Below, in pieces: positions 36,095-47,399 of a DNA stretch of 64,000 nucleotides. The DNA comes from Reyranella sp. (lineage in GTDB: Bacteria > Pseudomonadota > Alphaproteobacteria > Reyranellales > Reyranellaceae). Positions within the stretch are counted from its first letter, which is position 1. Every line of letters begins with the position of its first letter. Location of the stretch: assembly GCF_004297405.1 (NCBI RefSeq), contig NZ_SCVC01000049.1, forward strand, positions 1 to 64,000. The letters are read 5' to 3'. Under the pieces are notes generated by a model. That model was not told where the DNA came from, ran no database searches, and saw only the letters and a program-made list of their open reading frames with translations. Both the position numbers and the translations under genes were made by a program.

Positions 36095-37205
36095 TGCAAA
36101 AGGCTGATTCGTGATTCAACCAGTTAATGGTTCCGAAAGCAGCAGAAGTTCGTCTGAAGCGCGGGGATCGATCGGTGCTCGAGGCTCGGGTTCGCGCGCC
36201 GACGAGCGAGCAACGCGATGTGATGCGGGCACGGATCGTATTGTTGGCGGCTTCGGGCCAGTCGACACGGTCGATCGCGCGTGAGGTGGATACGATGCCG
36301 CGCACAGTCAGCCTGTGGCGCGGTCGGTATGCCCGGGAAGGCCTGGCCGGATTGAGCGACAAGCCTCGGCCTGGGCCGCCTCCCAAGTATGGCGTCGAGA
36401 CGGATAAGCGTGTCCTGGCCGTTTTGGATCGCCCGCCACCGGCGGGTTTTGCGCGCTGGACCGGAGGCATGATCGCCGCCGAGCTGGGCGACGTGCATGA
36501 GCAGCAGGTGTGGCGCACCCTGCGCGAGCGCCAGATCGACCTGGATGGCCGCAAGTCGTGGTGCGAGAGCGATGATCCGGAGTTTGCCGCCAAAGCGGCC
36601 GACGTGGTCGGGCTGTACATCGCGCCGCCGGAGAAGGCGATTGTCATCTGCGTCGACGAGAAGCCCTCGATCCAGGCGCTGGAGCGGGCGCAGGGCTACC
36701 TGAAGCTGCCCAGCGGGCGGACGCTGACCGGCCATAGCCACGACTACAGGCGCAACGGCACGTCGACGCTGTTTGCCGCCTTCGAGGTGGCGACCGGCAA
36801 GGTGACGACCGCGCACAAGACGCGCCGCAGGCGGGTCGAGTTCCTCGACTTCATGAACGACATCGTCGCCGCCTATCCCGGCACCGCTCTCCATGTCGTG
36901 CTCGACAACCTCAACACCCACAAGCCCAAGAACGACCGCTGGCTCAAGCGCCATCCCAACGTTCGTTTCCACTTCACCCCGACCCGCGCCTCCTGGCTCA
37001 ACCAGGTCGAGATCTGGTTCTCGATTCTGGAGAAAAAGTCCCTGCACGGCGCGTCCTTCACCTCGGTCAAGCAGCTCAGGGACCACATCGATGCTTTCAT
37101 CGACGTCTACAACAAGCATCCCAAGCCCTTCGTCTGGACAAAGCGAAAAGTCTACCAGAGAAGCGTCAAAGGCCGACGTATCAGTCAATTGTGATTCCGG
37201 GTACT
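36095..37205 (+). mobile_element. IS630-family insertion sequence (ends approximate)
   Basis: The element surrounds the intact transposase gene at 36127. Its left end must be close to GTGATTCAACCAGTTA at 36112-36127, and the right end close to GGGTACTA near 37199. The two inward sequences match only partly by eye, and the TA target duplication expected for the family is not proven. Confidence 0.55.
36127..37194 (+). CDS. IS630-family transposase
   Basis: A 355-residue DDE transposase with a helix-turn-helix and winged helix in the first 130 residues (SGQSTRSIAREVDTMPRTVS). Catalytic acids lie in VICVDEKPSI, HVVLDNLNTHK and NQVEIWFSIL. It is a single uninterrupted frame, so the copy may be active. 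Confidence 0.93.
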   Translation: MVPKAAEVRLKRGDRSVLEARVRAPTSEQRDVMRARIVLLAASGQSTRSIAREVDTMPRTVSLWRGRYAREGLAGLSDKPRPGPPPKYGVETDKRVLAVLDRPPPAGFARWTGGMIAAELGDVHEQQVWRTLRERQIDLDGRKSWCESDDPEFAAKAADVVGLYIAPPEKAIVICVDEKPSIQALERAQGYLKLPSGRTLTGHSHDYRRNGTSTLFAAFEVATGKVTTAHKTRRRRVEFLDFMNDIVAAYPGTALHVVLDNLNTHKPKNDRWLKRHPNVRFHFTPTRASWLNQVEIWFSILEKKSLHGASFTSVKQLRDHIDAFIDVYNKHPKPFVWTKRKVYQRSVKGRRISQL

Positions 37206-37258
37206 AGGCGCTGACGCGCCCGTCTCTCGCGACAACTCGTCATGCTCGGTCAGCTTTG

Positions 37259-37490
37259 TCAGTGTCGTCTGAACTTTCGCCATTTATGTCGAAGTAAGAG
37301 CAGGCGCCGGCCGTTTTCATCGGTGTTAGCTGCTGCGGCTGGGGCTCCCTTTCTTGGACGGCCGCGCCGACGGCACGGCTGTTCGTTGGCGAGCGGGCTG
37401 GCATACCTGGCCTTGAGGTTTTCGGGCACAAGGGCTGCGCGCTCGCGCAGGCGATAACTGGAGCCCTTGATCTGCACGACTTAGAGCCTA
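37259..37490 (-). pseudogene. IstB (IS21 helper ATPase), C-terminal piece
   Basis: The minus strand reads VVQIKGSSYRLRERAALVPE, followed by a basic tail with RRRGRPRKG. This is the C-terminus of IS21-family IstB. The rest of the gene resumes on the far side of the IS5 element at 38423, so IS5 inserted into it. Confidence 0.7.
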
Positions 37491-38419
37491 TCCGGAAAGA
37501 ACTTGAGTCGGAAGAATCTGTTGTGATTCATTGTTTGGCACCCTCTATTTCGACGACAGGTGCCAGATGTGGACGACTGAACATCGTCGGGTTCATAAAC
37601 GCAAAGCGCTGCGCTACCCGAGCGATTTGACGGACGCGGAATGGACTCTGGTGGCGCCGCTAATCCCGCCGGCCCGGCGCGGTGGCCGGCCGCGCGACGT
37701 CAATATGCGGGAAGTGCTGAATGCAGTGTTCTACCTGCTGTCGACCGGCTGCCAGTGGGACGCCTTGCCCAAGGACCTGCCGCCCAAGAGCACGGTGTAC
37801 GACTATTTCTCGCTGTGGCGCTCGGACCGAACGCTGCTTCGGCTGCATCAGGCCCTGTATGTCCAGGTGCGCGAGGCGGCGAGACGCACGGCTGAACCGA
37901 CAGTGGCGATCCTCGACAGCCAGAGCGCCAAAGCGGCGCAAAAAGGGGGGCCTCAATCGACCCGCAAGGCTATGACGCGGGCAAGAAGGTCACCGGCCGC
38001 AAGCGGCACATCGTCGTCGACACCTTCGGCCTGTTGCTGAACGTTGTTGTCCATCGCGCCAACCGGCAGGATCGCGATGGCATCCGCCGCCTGCTGCGCG
38101 ACGCCAAGCGCCGCTTCCCGTCGATCATCAAGCTCTTCGCCGATGCCGGCTACCAAGGGCCACGCGTCGCCGACATCGGCGCCTGGCAGATCGAAATCGT
38201 CAAGCGCACCGAGGCACACAACTTCATCGTCCTGCCCAAGCGATGGATCGTCGAGCGAACCTTCGCATGGATCACTCGCAACCGCAGGCTCGCTCGCGAC
38301 TTCGAACGCTACGCCTGCACCGTCGTTGCCTTCATCCGTCTCGCCATGATCCGCATCATGCTCAGGCACTTGACCAAGCCAATCCCTTGTTCCTGAATCT
38401 CAACTTCTCGGATCGGCTC
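37484..38419 (+). mobile_element. IS5-family (IS1031-like) insertion sequence, 936 bp
   Basis: Inverted repeats start GAGCCTATCCGGAAAG at 37484 and GAGCCGATCCGAGAAG reading inward from 38419. TTA flanks both sides (37481-37483 and 38420-38422), fitting the TNA duplication of the IS1031 subgroup. It is inserted in an istB remnant. Confidence 0.85.
37567..38396 (+). CDS. IS5-family transposase made by -1 frameshift
   Basis: The first frame (37567-38040) encodes RYPSDLTDAEWTLVAPLIP to ILDSQSAKAAQKGG. The second, in frame -1, continues with SIDPQGYDAGKKVTGRKRH, then LFADAGYQGPRV and VERTFAWITRNRRL to the stop at 38396. The two meet at A5G6 (37940-37950), a slippery run typical of programmed -1 frameshifting in this subgroup. 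The joined product of about 276 residues carries the DDE motif parts. Simple mutation is the alternative. Confidence 0.85.
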
Positions 38420-38422
38420 TTA

Positions 38423-38500
38423 GGCATGGTTGAGCAGGCAGGCGATCGAGCAAGGCTGTAGCGACGACTTGGTCACCGAAGATGTCGCCCCATTCAATTG
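38423..38500 (-). pseudogene. IstB fragment on the other side of IS5
   Basis: The minus strand reads IEWGDIFGDQVVATALLDRL followed by LLNHA, then the IS5 target duplication. This joins the piece at 37490 in the IstB order EWG-xFGDQVVATALLDRLL-VVQIKG. Upstream IstB sequence is lost near 38500. Confidence 0.65.
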
Positions 38501-39113
38501 CGATGCCTCGTGCGACTGACCAGGCGACTGATGAAGCGTGTGCCGTTAGCCAGCCCCTGGTGAGCGCCTGGTCTCCCCTGGAGGTGCGCTGAAATCATGC
38601 AGGACGGCTCCAAGCGCTTGCCGCTTAGCGACCGTGCCCTGGGAGCTACAAGGTCGACGCCAGCGCCAGCACGGTGACGCATTCATCGAGGGCCCCTGGT
38701 TCCCGAATCTCGTTAACAAGGCACGTGCGGACTTTTTGCCTGGAGGACGCCTCATACTCGAGGGGACAAGTTCCTGGGGCGTTATCCGCAATACCGCAGC
38801 CCGTCGCGCGATGACCAGTGCGATTATTTGCCTGCTCATCGTCTCACTCGACCAAGCTACGGTTGACCACCTTGCTGGGGCGGCAATGAGTTGAGTTCCG
38901 AGCGGCGCGGTCGATGAAGAACGAGGCACCATGAACAGTCCCCAGCCCGTCCTCGCCGTCGCGGGCAAGCATGAGCGTCGCGGCAAGCCGGGGCGTAACA
39001 CGTCGATTCATCTGCTTCATTCCATTGCCGAGACCTGTCCGGAGGCTCAGGGATGCCAGCATGCCGTGCCCTGTTTGGCGGGCCGGAAGCCGTTCCTGAC
39101 GAACGGGCTCTCG
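38501..39113. other. 613-bp stretch without recognisable gene
   Basis: Several open frames of 60-150 codons exist on both strands but none has a recognisable domain or a good ribosome-binding site. It lies between the IS zone and the catabolic cluster and probably contains decayed sequence. Confidence 0.4.
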
Positions 39114-40250
39114 CTATTCGGCCAGGGTGTTGGAAAGACGCTCCACAGCTTTGGCATAGTCCCTCATGAACTCGTAGACAACCGAGCGAGTGGACTGCTG
39201 CTCATTCATCAGGCCCACGCATTGGCCGACGAAATAGGAGGCGATCTCCTTCGCCCCCTCGTGCCCGCTTTCGGCGAGCTTGTCCACTTTCGCCATGGCG
39301 GGGCGGGAGAGGATGCCTTGCAGCGGCATGGGCAATGGCTCGGGCGCATCCTTCGAGGACCAGGCATCGGTCCAGGCCGATTGCAACTGCCGGGTCGGCT
39401 TGCCGGTCCGGCTGCGGGAGCGCACCGTATTGGCGGACGTCGCCTTCAGCATCTTCTCCTTGACGGTGGGCGTGGTCTCGGCCTCCGCCGTGGTCAGCCA
39501 GACCGAGCCGCACCAGACCCCCGAAGCGCCCATCGCCATGCAGGCGGCCATCTGCCGGCCGGTGGCGATGCCGCCCGCGGCAAGCACATGCATGTTGTCG
39601 TAGTCCTTGATCGCCTCGAGCACCTCGGGCACCAGCACGATCGTCGAAATCTCGCCGCAATGCCCGCCAGCCTCGCCGCCCGCTGCCACCAGCACGTCGA
39701 CGCCGGCTTCCGCATGCTTGATGGCGTGGCGCTTCGAGCCAGTCAACGCGCCGACCAGAATGCCTCGGTTGTGGGCTTCCTCGATGATATCCGCCGGCGG
39801 CACGCCGAGCGCGTTCACGAACATCTTGATCGGATGGCGGAAGGCGACCTCCAACATCTTCTTGGCACCTTCCGGGCGCATGATTGAGGAATCGCGGTCG
39901 TCGTAGGTGCGGTCCCAGAGGTCGGAGGGATCTATCTGGTTTCGCCTGAGTAGATCTTCGATGAACTTCTTGTGCTCCGGCGGGATATGCGCCTTCAACT
40001 CTTCGTCCGTCGTCTGCGCTTCTCTGTCGAGCATGTTTTCTGGGATCAGCAGGTCGACGCCGTAGGGCTTGCCCTTCACCTTCTCGTCGATCCAATTCAG
40101 CTGGATCTCCAGCGTCTCCGGTGTCAGGCCGACGGCACCCAGCACACCGAAACCGCCGGCGTTCGTGACTTCGGCCACCACGTCGCGGCAATGGCTGAAG
40201 GCGAAAAGCGGGAACTCAATGCCGAGTTTCTTGCAAAGTTCGTTGTTCAT
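39114..40250 (-). CDS. Nitronate monooxygenase-like FMN protein
   Basis: A 378-residue TIM-barrel flavoprotein of the nitronate monooxygenase/2-nitropropane dioxygenase family. Visible features are FPLFAFSHCRDVVAEVTNAG, GVLGAVGLTPETL, VDVLVAAGGEAGGHCGEIST with the family His, and the FMN phosphate site MHVLAAGGIATGRQMA. The family also includes enoyl reductases and other FMN oxidases, so the substrate is open. GAGG lies before ATG 40250. It is the last gene of the minus-strand cluster, 50 bases after the monooxygenase. Confidence 0.82.
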   Translation of the reverse strand: MNNELCKKLGIEFPLFAFSHCRDVVAEVTNAGGFGVLGAVGLTPETLEIQLNWIDEKVKGKPYGVDLLIPENMLDREAQTTDEELKAHIPPEHKKFIEDLLRRNQIDPSDLWDRTYDDRDSSIMRPEGAKKMLEVAFRHPIKMFVNALGVPPADIIEEAHNRGILVGALTGSKRHAIKHAEAGVDVLVAAGGEAGGHCGEISTIVLVPEVLEAIKDYDNMHVLAAGGIATGRQMAACMAMGASGVWCGSVWLTTAEAETTPTVKEKMLKATSANTVRSRSRTGKPTRQLQSAWTDAWSSKDAPEPLPMPLQGILSRPAMAKVDKLAESGHEGAKEIASYFVGQCVGLMNEQQSTRSVVYEFMRDYAKAVERLSNTLAE

Positions 40251-40300
40251 TTCCTCAACCTCAATTCGTTGTCGTCCGATCGATGCGGACCGTGCTGCCG

Positions 40301-41941
<1,641 letters not shown>

Positions 41942-41954
41942 GGGATTGCCTCGT

Positions 41955-43204
41955 TCAGTCTGTGGTGGACGTGTGTAGAAGGGGATCGTCGTCTGGCTCA
42001 TCCGGGGCGGGCGGTTTGCGCCGTCCAATGATCCAAGCGGGATCAAGGCGACTACGGGCCATTTCGGCCAGGAACCAGAAACCGTCGCTGAATCCACTGA
42101 TGATCGCCTGCGCAAGCACCGCTTCCCCCAGATGATGCAGGGCCAGCCCGGCCACGGTGTTCGAGTCCGGCTCCACCACCTCCAAGGCGGCTTCCAGCTC
42201 GGCCGGATAGGTGGTGGTCACTCGATTTGCCGGCGTCTGCGATTCCACGAATGCTTGGCTGAACCGCGCGTCGCCACCATCGGGCGCGATGACGGTCGCC
42301 ACGACGGCGCCCGAGCCCCCCAACTGGCGGAAAAGGTTCAACATGCCCGCCCCGGCGCTCACAGTTTCGGGCGACACTGCCCTGAGGCCGGTCGCGTTCA
42401 GGGTCGGATGGATCAGCCGAATGCCGAACCCCTGGATCAATGTGTAGCCTACGAGCGCCCAGAAGGTGGTGTTGCTGCCGGCGCCGGCTATCAAAACGAA
42501 GCCGCTCACCAGCAGAACGCGCGGCGGCACGGTGTCCGCCAACCAGCCGGACATTGGAAAGGTAAAGGCCAGCAGGCCGCCCCTGGCAATGAACAGCAGC
42601 CCGGCCACGTCGCCAGAAAGTGCTGCACGATCGGCACGAAGATCGGCACCAGGGAGGTCAAGCCGTAGATCGCCGCGTCGAGGACGAAAGCCACTGCCAC
42701 CGCCGAAGCGAACTGGGGCGTGACAAGGAGATCGATGCGCGGCAGCGGTAGCTTTGCTACCCGCCATTGCCAGAGCACCAACGCGACAGTCGCCAGCGCC
42801 GCCACACTGCCGAGGGCGACAATGTAGTCGGACCACCACGCGCAGGCACCCTGGATCACCCGGCCCAGAATCAGGAACTCGGTCGATTGCGCCGTGCCGC
42901 CGGGGACTGCGCCGAGGACAAACAGTCCCAGCGCGAGCAGGTAGGACCGGCGCTGCCCGAAGACGGACTGGCCCCAGGGATTGACGAGCATGAAGATCAT
43001 CATCGCCGCCAGGAAGCCGGTCGATGCCCACTGCGCCTTGTCCTGACCGATGCCGAACGCGGCCATAATGTTCGGGAACGCGACGCTGACGGTTGTCGAG
43101 GACAACACCATCGAGATGGCGTCGCCCATGGCGGCCGCCGTCGCCAACCAACGGTGGGCTTCGCCGTCGCCGGCGGACATGGCTTCCGCCGTTTCCGCGT
43201 TCAA
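41955..43204 (-). pseudogene. DHA2-family MFS transporter, deleted and frameshifted
   Basis: The N-terminus (ATAAAMGDAISMVLSSTTVS, VAFPNIMAAFG) and helices up to GRVIQGACA are of the EmrB/QacA type. The chain then jumps to YIVALGSVAALATVALVLWQ, so roughly 70-100 residues of the middle are missing. A frame change near 42615 separates VPIVQHFLA from DVAGLLFIARGGLLAFTFPM. Two independent lesions make a non-functional exporter likely. Confidence 0.75.
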
Positions 43205-43256
43205 TGCTCATCCCGGTACCCTCGTCTGCCGTTCGCTAAGCCGGCACAGCCGGAGT

Positions 43257-43670
43257 CTAGGGGTTAAAGCGGACGACGGCGCGGCCCGGGGCGGTAACCT
43301 CGCCACCTTCGATCCGAACGAACAGGGAGAACTCGGCCTCGCGGGTCTCCGGGTTGACCCATTCTACCTTGCCGCCAGAGACCAGCGTGTCGCCGATGTA
43401 GCTGGTTCGACGGTTCGAATATTCGAATTCGACAAGGGTTCCGTCATCCCCCATCCAGTTCAGGACGGTCTGGGTCAGCCAATCCCCCTGGAGCGGCCCG
43501 TCCACCACGATGGCCGGGTGCTTCTCCACCTCCTTGGTGTAGGTTTCTTCATAGTGGATTCGGTGGGCGTTCCAGATCGCCGCATTGTAGAGAAACAACG
43601 AGACATTGGTCGGCGTGAAGCGGCGTTCCGGCAGCGCGTCGACGGGCTTGATGTCTGCGAATTTCGGCAT
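43257..43670 (-). CDS. MaoC-like hotdog hydratase subunit
   Basis: A 137-residue single-hotdog protein (FLYNAAIWNAHRIHYEETYT, HPAIVVDGPLQGDW). The Asn-Ala-His-Arg-Ile-His-Tyr segment resembles the catalytic region of MaoC-like enoyl-CoA hydratases such as ChsH1/HTD2. It starts 11 bases after the next hotdog gene ends, so the two probably form a hetero-oligomer that hydrates an enoyl-CoA. Confidence 0.78.
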   Translation of the reverse strand: MPKFADIKPVDALPERRFTPTNVSLFLYNAAIWNAHRIHYEETYTKEVEKHPAIVVDGPLQGDWLTQTVLNWMGDDGTLVEFEYSNRRTSYIGDTLVSGGKVEWVNPETREAEFSLFVRIEGGEVTAPGRAVVRFNP

Positions 43671-43681
43671 TCTTCGGCTCC

Positions 43682-44134
43682 TTAGCGGACGATGCGGGTC
43701 TGGGTTTCTTCAACCACCGGCTCGCCGGCCCCGGTCTTCACGTCCAGCTTGTAGACCAGGAAGATCAGCGGCCCTTGCGACCCGGACTTTTCGTACATAT
43801 CGGCCAGAGAGCGGGTGGCGACCAGAACGTCGCCGGGCTTGACCGGCCGGAAGTAGCGGACCTTGGTGCCGCCCGCCATCACGCGCTTCAATGGGAGTTC
43901 CGGCATCAGCGAGGCGTTGGCGATCCCGTCGGGCCCCAGTTGGTCGATCGGCACGATGGGACGGAGCGCGCCGAACAGGAACATCGGCGGCGCCTCATCA
44001 CCATTCAGGTATTTCTCCAGCACCTGCTCGGTCGAGACCGCGTATTTCATAATGTCGCGACGGCTGATTTCGACCTGAATAGGCGGTTCGGAAGCGCCAA
44101 TCATCTTGCGTGCTTCTTCCGATATCAAACCCAT
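43682..44134 (-). CDS. FAS1-like/MaoC dehydratase subunit
   Basis: A 150-residue hotdog protein (ISRRDIMKYAVSTEQ, VMAGGTKVRYFRPVKPGDVL) of the N-terminal MaoC-like (FAS1-like dehydratase) group. In mycobacteria ChsH2 joins such a domain to a DUF35 domain; here the DUF35 protein is separate (44687). It likely pairs with the protein at 43257. Confidence 0.75.
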   Translation of the reverse strand: MGLISEEARKMIGASEPPIQVEISRRDIMKYAVSTEQVLEKYLNGDEAPPMFLFGALRPIVPIDQLGPDGIANASLMPELPLKRVMAGGTKVRYFRPVKPGDVLVATRSLADMYEKSGSQGPLIFLVYKLDVKTGAGEPVVEETQTRIVR

Positions 44135-44168
44135 TGGCGTTTTCTCCTTTGATTGTTCGGTTGTAATA

Positions 44169-44675
44169 TTAGAATGATCGCTTCGCGGCGTGACTTTCTC
44201 GGTTCACAGGTCCAGCGATTTCAGGATCTGGCCGCAGCTGTTGACACCTTGCAGCAACCGCAAAAAGCATTCTTGATCGGAACCCGCTCAGCGGCTTTCT
44301 CGACTTCCTGGCCGATCGCATCGTGCGACCCCACCAGCAGTGGGTCGACCAGTTGTCCCAGAACCAGCGCACTTCGTTTATTGGATCCTGGCCTTCGCAT
44401 CCGTCTCGGCGCAGACCCGTGACGACGATATCGACAAATTCTTGAAGTGCTCCTGGTTTACGATGTCGTCGTTCGAGTTCGTGTTCCAGGGGCTGGAGGC
44501 CTCGAACCCCTCGATCTGCAGATGGTGCTCTCGATCGCCAGAGCCGGCATAGCCCAACTCGTCGACAAACCACGCGAACGCCGCAATGTCGCCCGAGGCG
44601 ATCGCGCAGGCAATGCAACTGGTAGACACCAGAAAAGCCGGCGCCGATGGCACGCGGTAGAGCGCTGCCGTTCAT
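44169..44675 (-). pseudogene. Decayed flavin monooxygenase remnants
   Basis: Near 44675 the minus strand reads AIGAGFSGVYQLHCLRDRLG, a Baeyer-Villiger N-terminus. It soon gives way in another frame to AAFAWFVDELGYAGSGDREH, HLQIEGFEAS, which resembles the start of a luciferase-like (LLM) flavin oxidoreductase. Further on comes EFVDIVVTGLRRDG, like an LLM C-terminus. No frame is intact. It looks like two truncated oxygenase genes joined inside the operon. Confidence 0.45.
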
Positions 44676-44686
44676 GTAGCGAACGA

Positions 44687-45088
44687 TCAGGCCGGGTAGA
44701 ACACCGGCACGGTCAGGTCGTCGTCGAGCCGCTCAAAAGCGACCCGTACCGGCATGCCGATGGAGGGGATAACGCCGTCACCGCGCAACCGGGCACACAC
44801 CCGCACCCCTTCGTCCATATCCGCTGTGACGAAGGTCATGGGCAAATCTCTCTTGAAGAAGGGATGAAAGGCATGATGCGACACCGCCCAAGTATGCACC
44901 TTGCCTTTTCCGGACGCCTCGATCCACTCCACGTTCATGGAGAAGCATTCGCTGCACACCTGCCGCGGATAGTGGCGGATCGTGCCACAGTGGCCGCATT
45001 TCTGGAACAGCAGGCGTCCGTCCTTCAAACCGTCCCAGTAGGGTTTGGTATCCTCATTGAGGCTCGGGCGAATCCGTTCGATCTCCAT
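44687..45088 (-). CDS. DUF35 OB-fold/zinc-ribbon partner protein
   Basis: A 133-residue protein with a rubredoxin-like zinc ribbon (CGHCGTIRHYPRQVCSEC) followed by an OB-fold (GKVHTWAVSHHAFHPFF). DUF35 proteins bind and assist thiolase-like enzymes; with Ltp2 they form the retro-aldolase of steroid side-chain breakdown. It starts 13 bases after the thiolase gene, supporting such a pair. Start ATG 45088. Confidence 0.85.
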   Translation of the reverse strand: MEIERIRPSLNEDTKPYWDGLKDGRLLFQKCGHCGTIRHYPRQVCSECFSMNVEWIEASGKGKVHTWAVSHHAFHPFFKRDLPMTFVTADMDEGVRVCARLRGDGVIPSIGMPVRVAFERLDDDLTVPVFYPA

Positions 45089-45101
45089 AGTCCTGATCCT
45101 C

Positions 45102-46268
45102 CTAGGCGCGCATGATGGCGACGCCGCCGTCACCCATATCGCCATAACCGGTGACGAGACCGATTTTCGCGTCCCTAACCTGAGCCTTCCCGGCCTCGCC
45201 GCGAAGCTGTTTGGCCAGTTCGACAATGTGGTTCATGCCGATGATGTGCGCCTGAGAGAGCAGGCCGCCGTGGGTGTTGATCGGCATAGGCCCGTCCAGT
45301 CCCAGGGAGGTGCTGGCGACGAAATCCCCGCCCTCGCCCTTCTTGCAGAAGCCCAGGTCTTCCAGCTGGCAGAGCACGATATAAGTGAAGCAGTCATAGA
45401 TCTCGGCGACGTCGATGTCCTTGTGATCGACGCCGGCCATGCCGAAGGCGCGGGGTGCGGCCTTGGCGGTGCCGAGGGTGGTCATGTCCGGCCGCTGGGT
45501 GATGGCGCTCGGCGAGTCCGGATGGCCTTCGGCAATGCCCATGATGTAGACCGGCTTCGACTTTAGGTCGCGTGCGCGCTCGCCGCTGCTGATCACGATG
45601 GCCGCGCCGCCGTCGCTTTCCAGGCAGCAGTCGAAGAGCCGTAGCGGATCGGAAATCATGCGCGAGTTCTGGTGCTGCTCCAAGGTAAGCGGCTCGGTCA
45701 TTAGCGTGTTCTCGTTCATCGTTGCGTGCTCGCGGATGGTCACCGCGATCTTGCCGAAATGCTCGCTCTTGGTTCCGAAGGTCTCCATGTGCCGCCGTGC
45801 CATTTGGGCATAGAGCTGCACGGGCGCGATCTGGCCGAGCGGCATTTCGAATTCGCCCACCGTGCGGAACTGCGGCAGCTGCTGGACACGGCTGCCGATG
45901 CGCGCGCCGGAATAGCCATTGCGGCCGATCGGGATCAGCACGTGGTTGGCGATGCCGGCGACGATGGCGCCGACGGCGTTCTGGACCGCCGCAATGCAGC
46001 CGGCTCCGCCGAGGGGCGTGGTGGCCGAAAGGCGCAGGTCGGCGATCCCGAAATTGGTGATGAAATCCTCGGCAACCGCCGAGCCGGTGGCGTAGGGAAT
46101 GACCCCGTCGATGTCCTTGGGGCTAAGCCCAGCGTCCGCGATCGCTCTCAGCGAGGCCTCCATCTGCAGCGCGGTCTCGCTCTTGCCCGAGCCGCGGACA
46201 TAGGCGGTTTCGCCGATCCCGCTGATCGCGCATTTCTCGAATAGGATGTTCGGCAACGTTTCCTCCAT
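45102..46268 (-). CDS. Thiolase-like protein, possible Ltp2-type aldolase
   Basis: A 388-residue thiolase-fold protein. The segment EIYDCFTYIVLCQLEDLGFC and KKGEGGDFV is typical of the lipid-transfer-protein/Ltp2 branch, where tyrosines rather than the thiolase Cys-His set act in retro-aldol cleavage. A HGGLLSQAH segment replaces the thiolase GHPIGATG. A Cys is present in GGAGCIAAV, so a true thiolase cannot be excluded. Its partner is the DUF35 protein next to it. Confidence 0.8.
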   Translation of the reverse strand: MEETLPNILFEKCAISGIGETAYVRGSGKSETALQMEASLRAIADAGLSPKDIDGVIPYATGSAVAEDFITNFGIADLRLSATTPLGGAGCIAAVQNAVGAIVAGIANHVLIPIGRNGYSGARIGSRVQQLPQFRTVGEFEMPLGQIAPVQLYAQMARRHMETFGTKSEHFGKIAVTIREHATMNENTLMTEPLTLEQHQNSRMISDPLRLFDCCLESDGGAAIVISSGERARDLKSKPVYIMGIAEGHPDSPSAITQRPDMTTLGTAKAAPRAFGMAGVDHKDIDVAEIYDCFTYIVLCQLEDLGFCKKGEGGDFVASTSLGLDGPMPINTHGGLLSQAHIIGMNHIVELAKQLRGEAGKAQVRDAKIGLVTGYGDMGDGGVAIMRA

Positions 46269-46300
46269 TTGGCCGCACGAGAGGCGCCGGACGACACAGG

Positions 46301-47395
46301 TCACGCGGCCGCCCAGCCTTGCAGCACCCCGGCCTCGCTCCGACAACGCTCCGGACCGCCCAGCACCTGGCGGTCGAAGGTGATGCGCTTGTACCAGAAA
46401 TGCAGGCCTAGCAGGTCGGTGAAGCCCATGCCGCCGTGCACCTCGGTCGCCATGCGCGAGACCTCGCGCGTGACTTCGCCCAGATGAGCCTTGGCGTGCC
46501 GAATCACCAGCGGCGCGTCCTCTGTTCCATGCTGCTGTGCATAGGCGGCGTACCAGATCAGAGAACGGCAGGGCTCCAGCATCGCGACCATCTCGGCGCA
46601 CATATGCTTGACCGCCTGGAAGCTGCCGATCTTGCGCCCGAATTGCTCGCGCTCCAGGGCATACGAAACCGCCTGGTCGATCATCCGCTGGCCCGCGCCT
46701 AGTGAGTCGGCGGCGATCATCAGGCGGCCGATGCCGACGATGTCGCTCGCAACCGCCAACGGCTCGTTCGCCGCATCCAGCACCCGGGCTTGCGCTCCCT
46801 CGAACGAGGCCTCGCCGAACGGCCGGGTACGGTCGATGGTCTTACGCAAGCCAGGCGCCACGCCGGCGCTGTCTGCTGCAACCAAAGCCATGCGGCCGTC
46901 GGCCAGCGCCACCAGAAGGTCGGTGGCACCGCCGGGGTCGAGCAGGTGCGTGGCCCTGCCGGAGAGTGTCTTGCCCGCAAGCTGCAGATCGGCGGCGCCG
47001 GTCGTGCCGGCCAGTGCCGAGAAGTCCACCGCAACGCGCCGTTCGCCTGCGGCGATCGCGCCCAGCATCTCGTCCTGCAGCCCGCCGTCGCCCGCCCGAG
47101 CGATGGCAAGCGGCGCCATCACACAGGCGCCGGCGAAGCCGTAGGGCGCCGCCGCATAGCCAAGCGCTTCGGCTACCACCGCAGCCTCCACCATGCCGAG
47201 GCCGGCGCCGCCGTGCGCTTCCGGCACGCAAAGGCCGCTAAGCCCCTGCTCGCTCAAGCCGCGCGCAAGGCTCACGTCGAAGCCGCCGCCCTCGACGGTG
47301 ATGCGCCGAACCTCGTCCAGCGGCAGAGCGCGGGTAAGATAGCCGCGGACGGATTCGTCCAGCATCTTCTGTTCGTCGGAAAGCCCAAATCGCAT
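46301..47395 (-). CDS. Acyl-CoA dehydrogenase subunit (FadE28-like)
   Basis: A 364-residue acyl-CoA dehydrogenase-fold protein (MRFGLSDEQKMLDESVRGYL; FGRKIGSFQAVKHMCAEMVA; VHGGMGFTDLLGLHFWYKR). The short length and the Ala-rich middle resemble the smaller partner of alpha2beta2 dehydrogenases such as FadE28. It lies four bases behind the second dehydrogenase, so a heterotetramer is likely. Confidence 0.85.
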   Translation of the reverse strand: MRFGLSDEQKMLDESVRGYLTRALPLDEVRRITVEGGGFDVSLARGLSEQGLSGLCVPEAHGGAGLGMVEAAVVAEALGYAAAPYGFAGACVMAPLAIARAGDGGLQDEMLGAIAAGERRVAVDFSALAGTTGAADLQLAGKTLSGRATHLLDPGGATDLLVALADGRMALVAADSAGVAPGLRKTIDRTRPFGEASFEGAQARVLDAANEPLAVASDIVGIGRLMIAADSLGAGQRMIDQAVSYALEREQFGRKIGSFQAVKHMCAEMVAMLEPCRSLIWYAAYAQQHGTEDAPLVIRHAKAHLGEVTREVSRMATEVHGGMGFTDLLGLHFWYKRITFDRQVLGGPERCRSEAGVLQGWAAA

Positions 47396-47399
47396 GATC

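Noticed and set aside
38546..39001. A 151-codon minus-strand frame as a gene
   Set aside because: No ribosome-binding site, no recognisable domain and unusual composition; treated as unassigned sequence.
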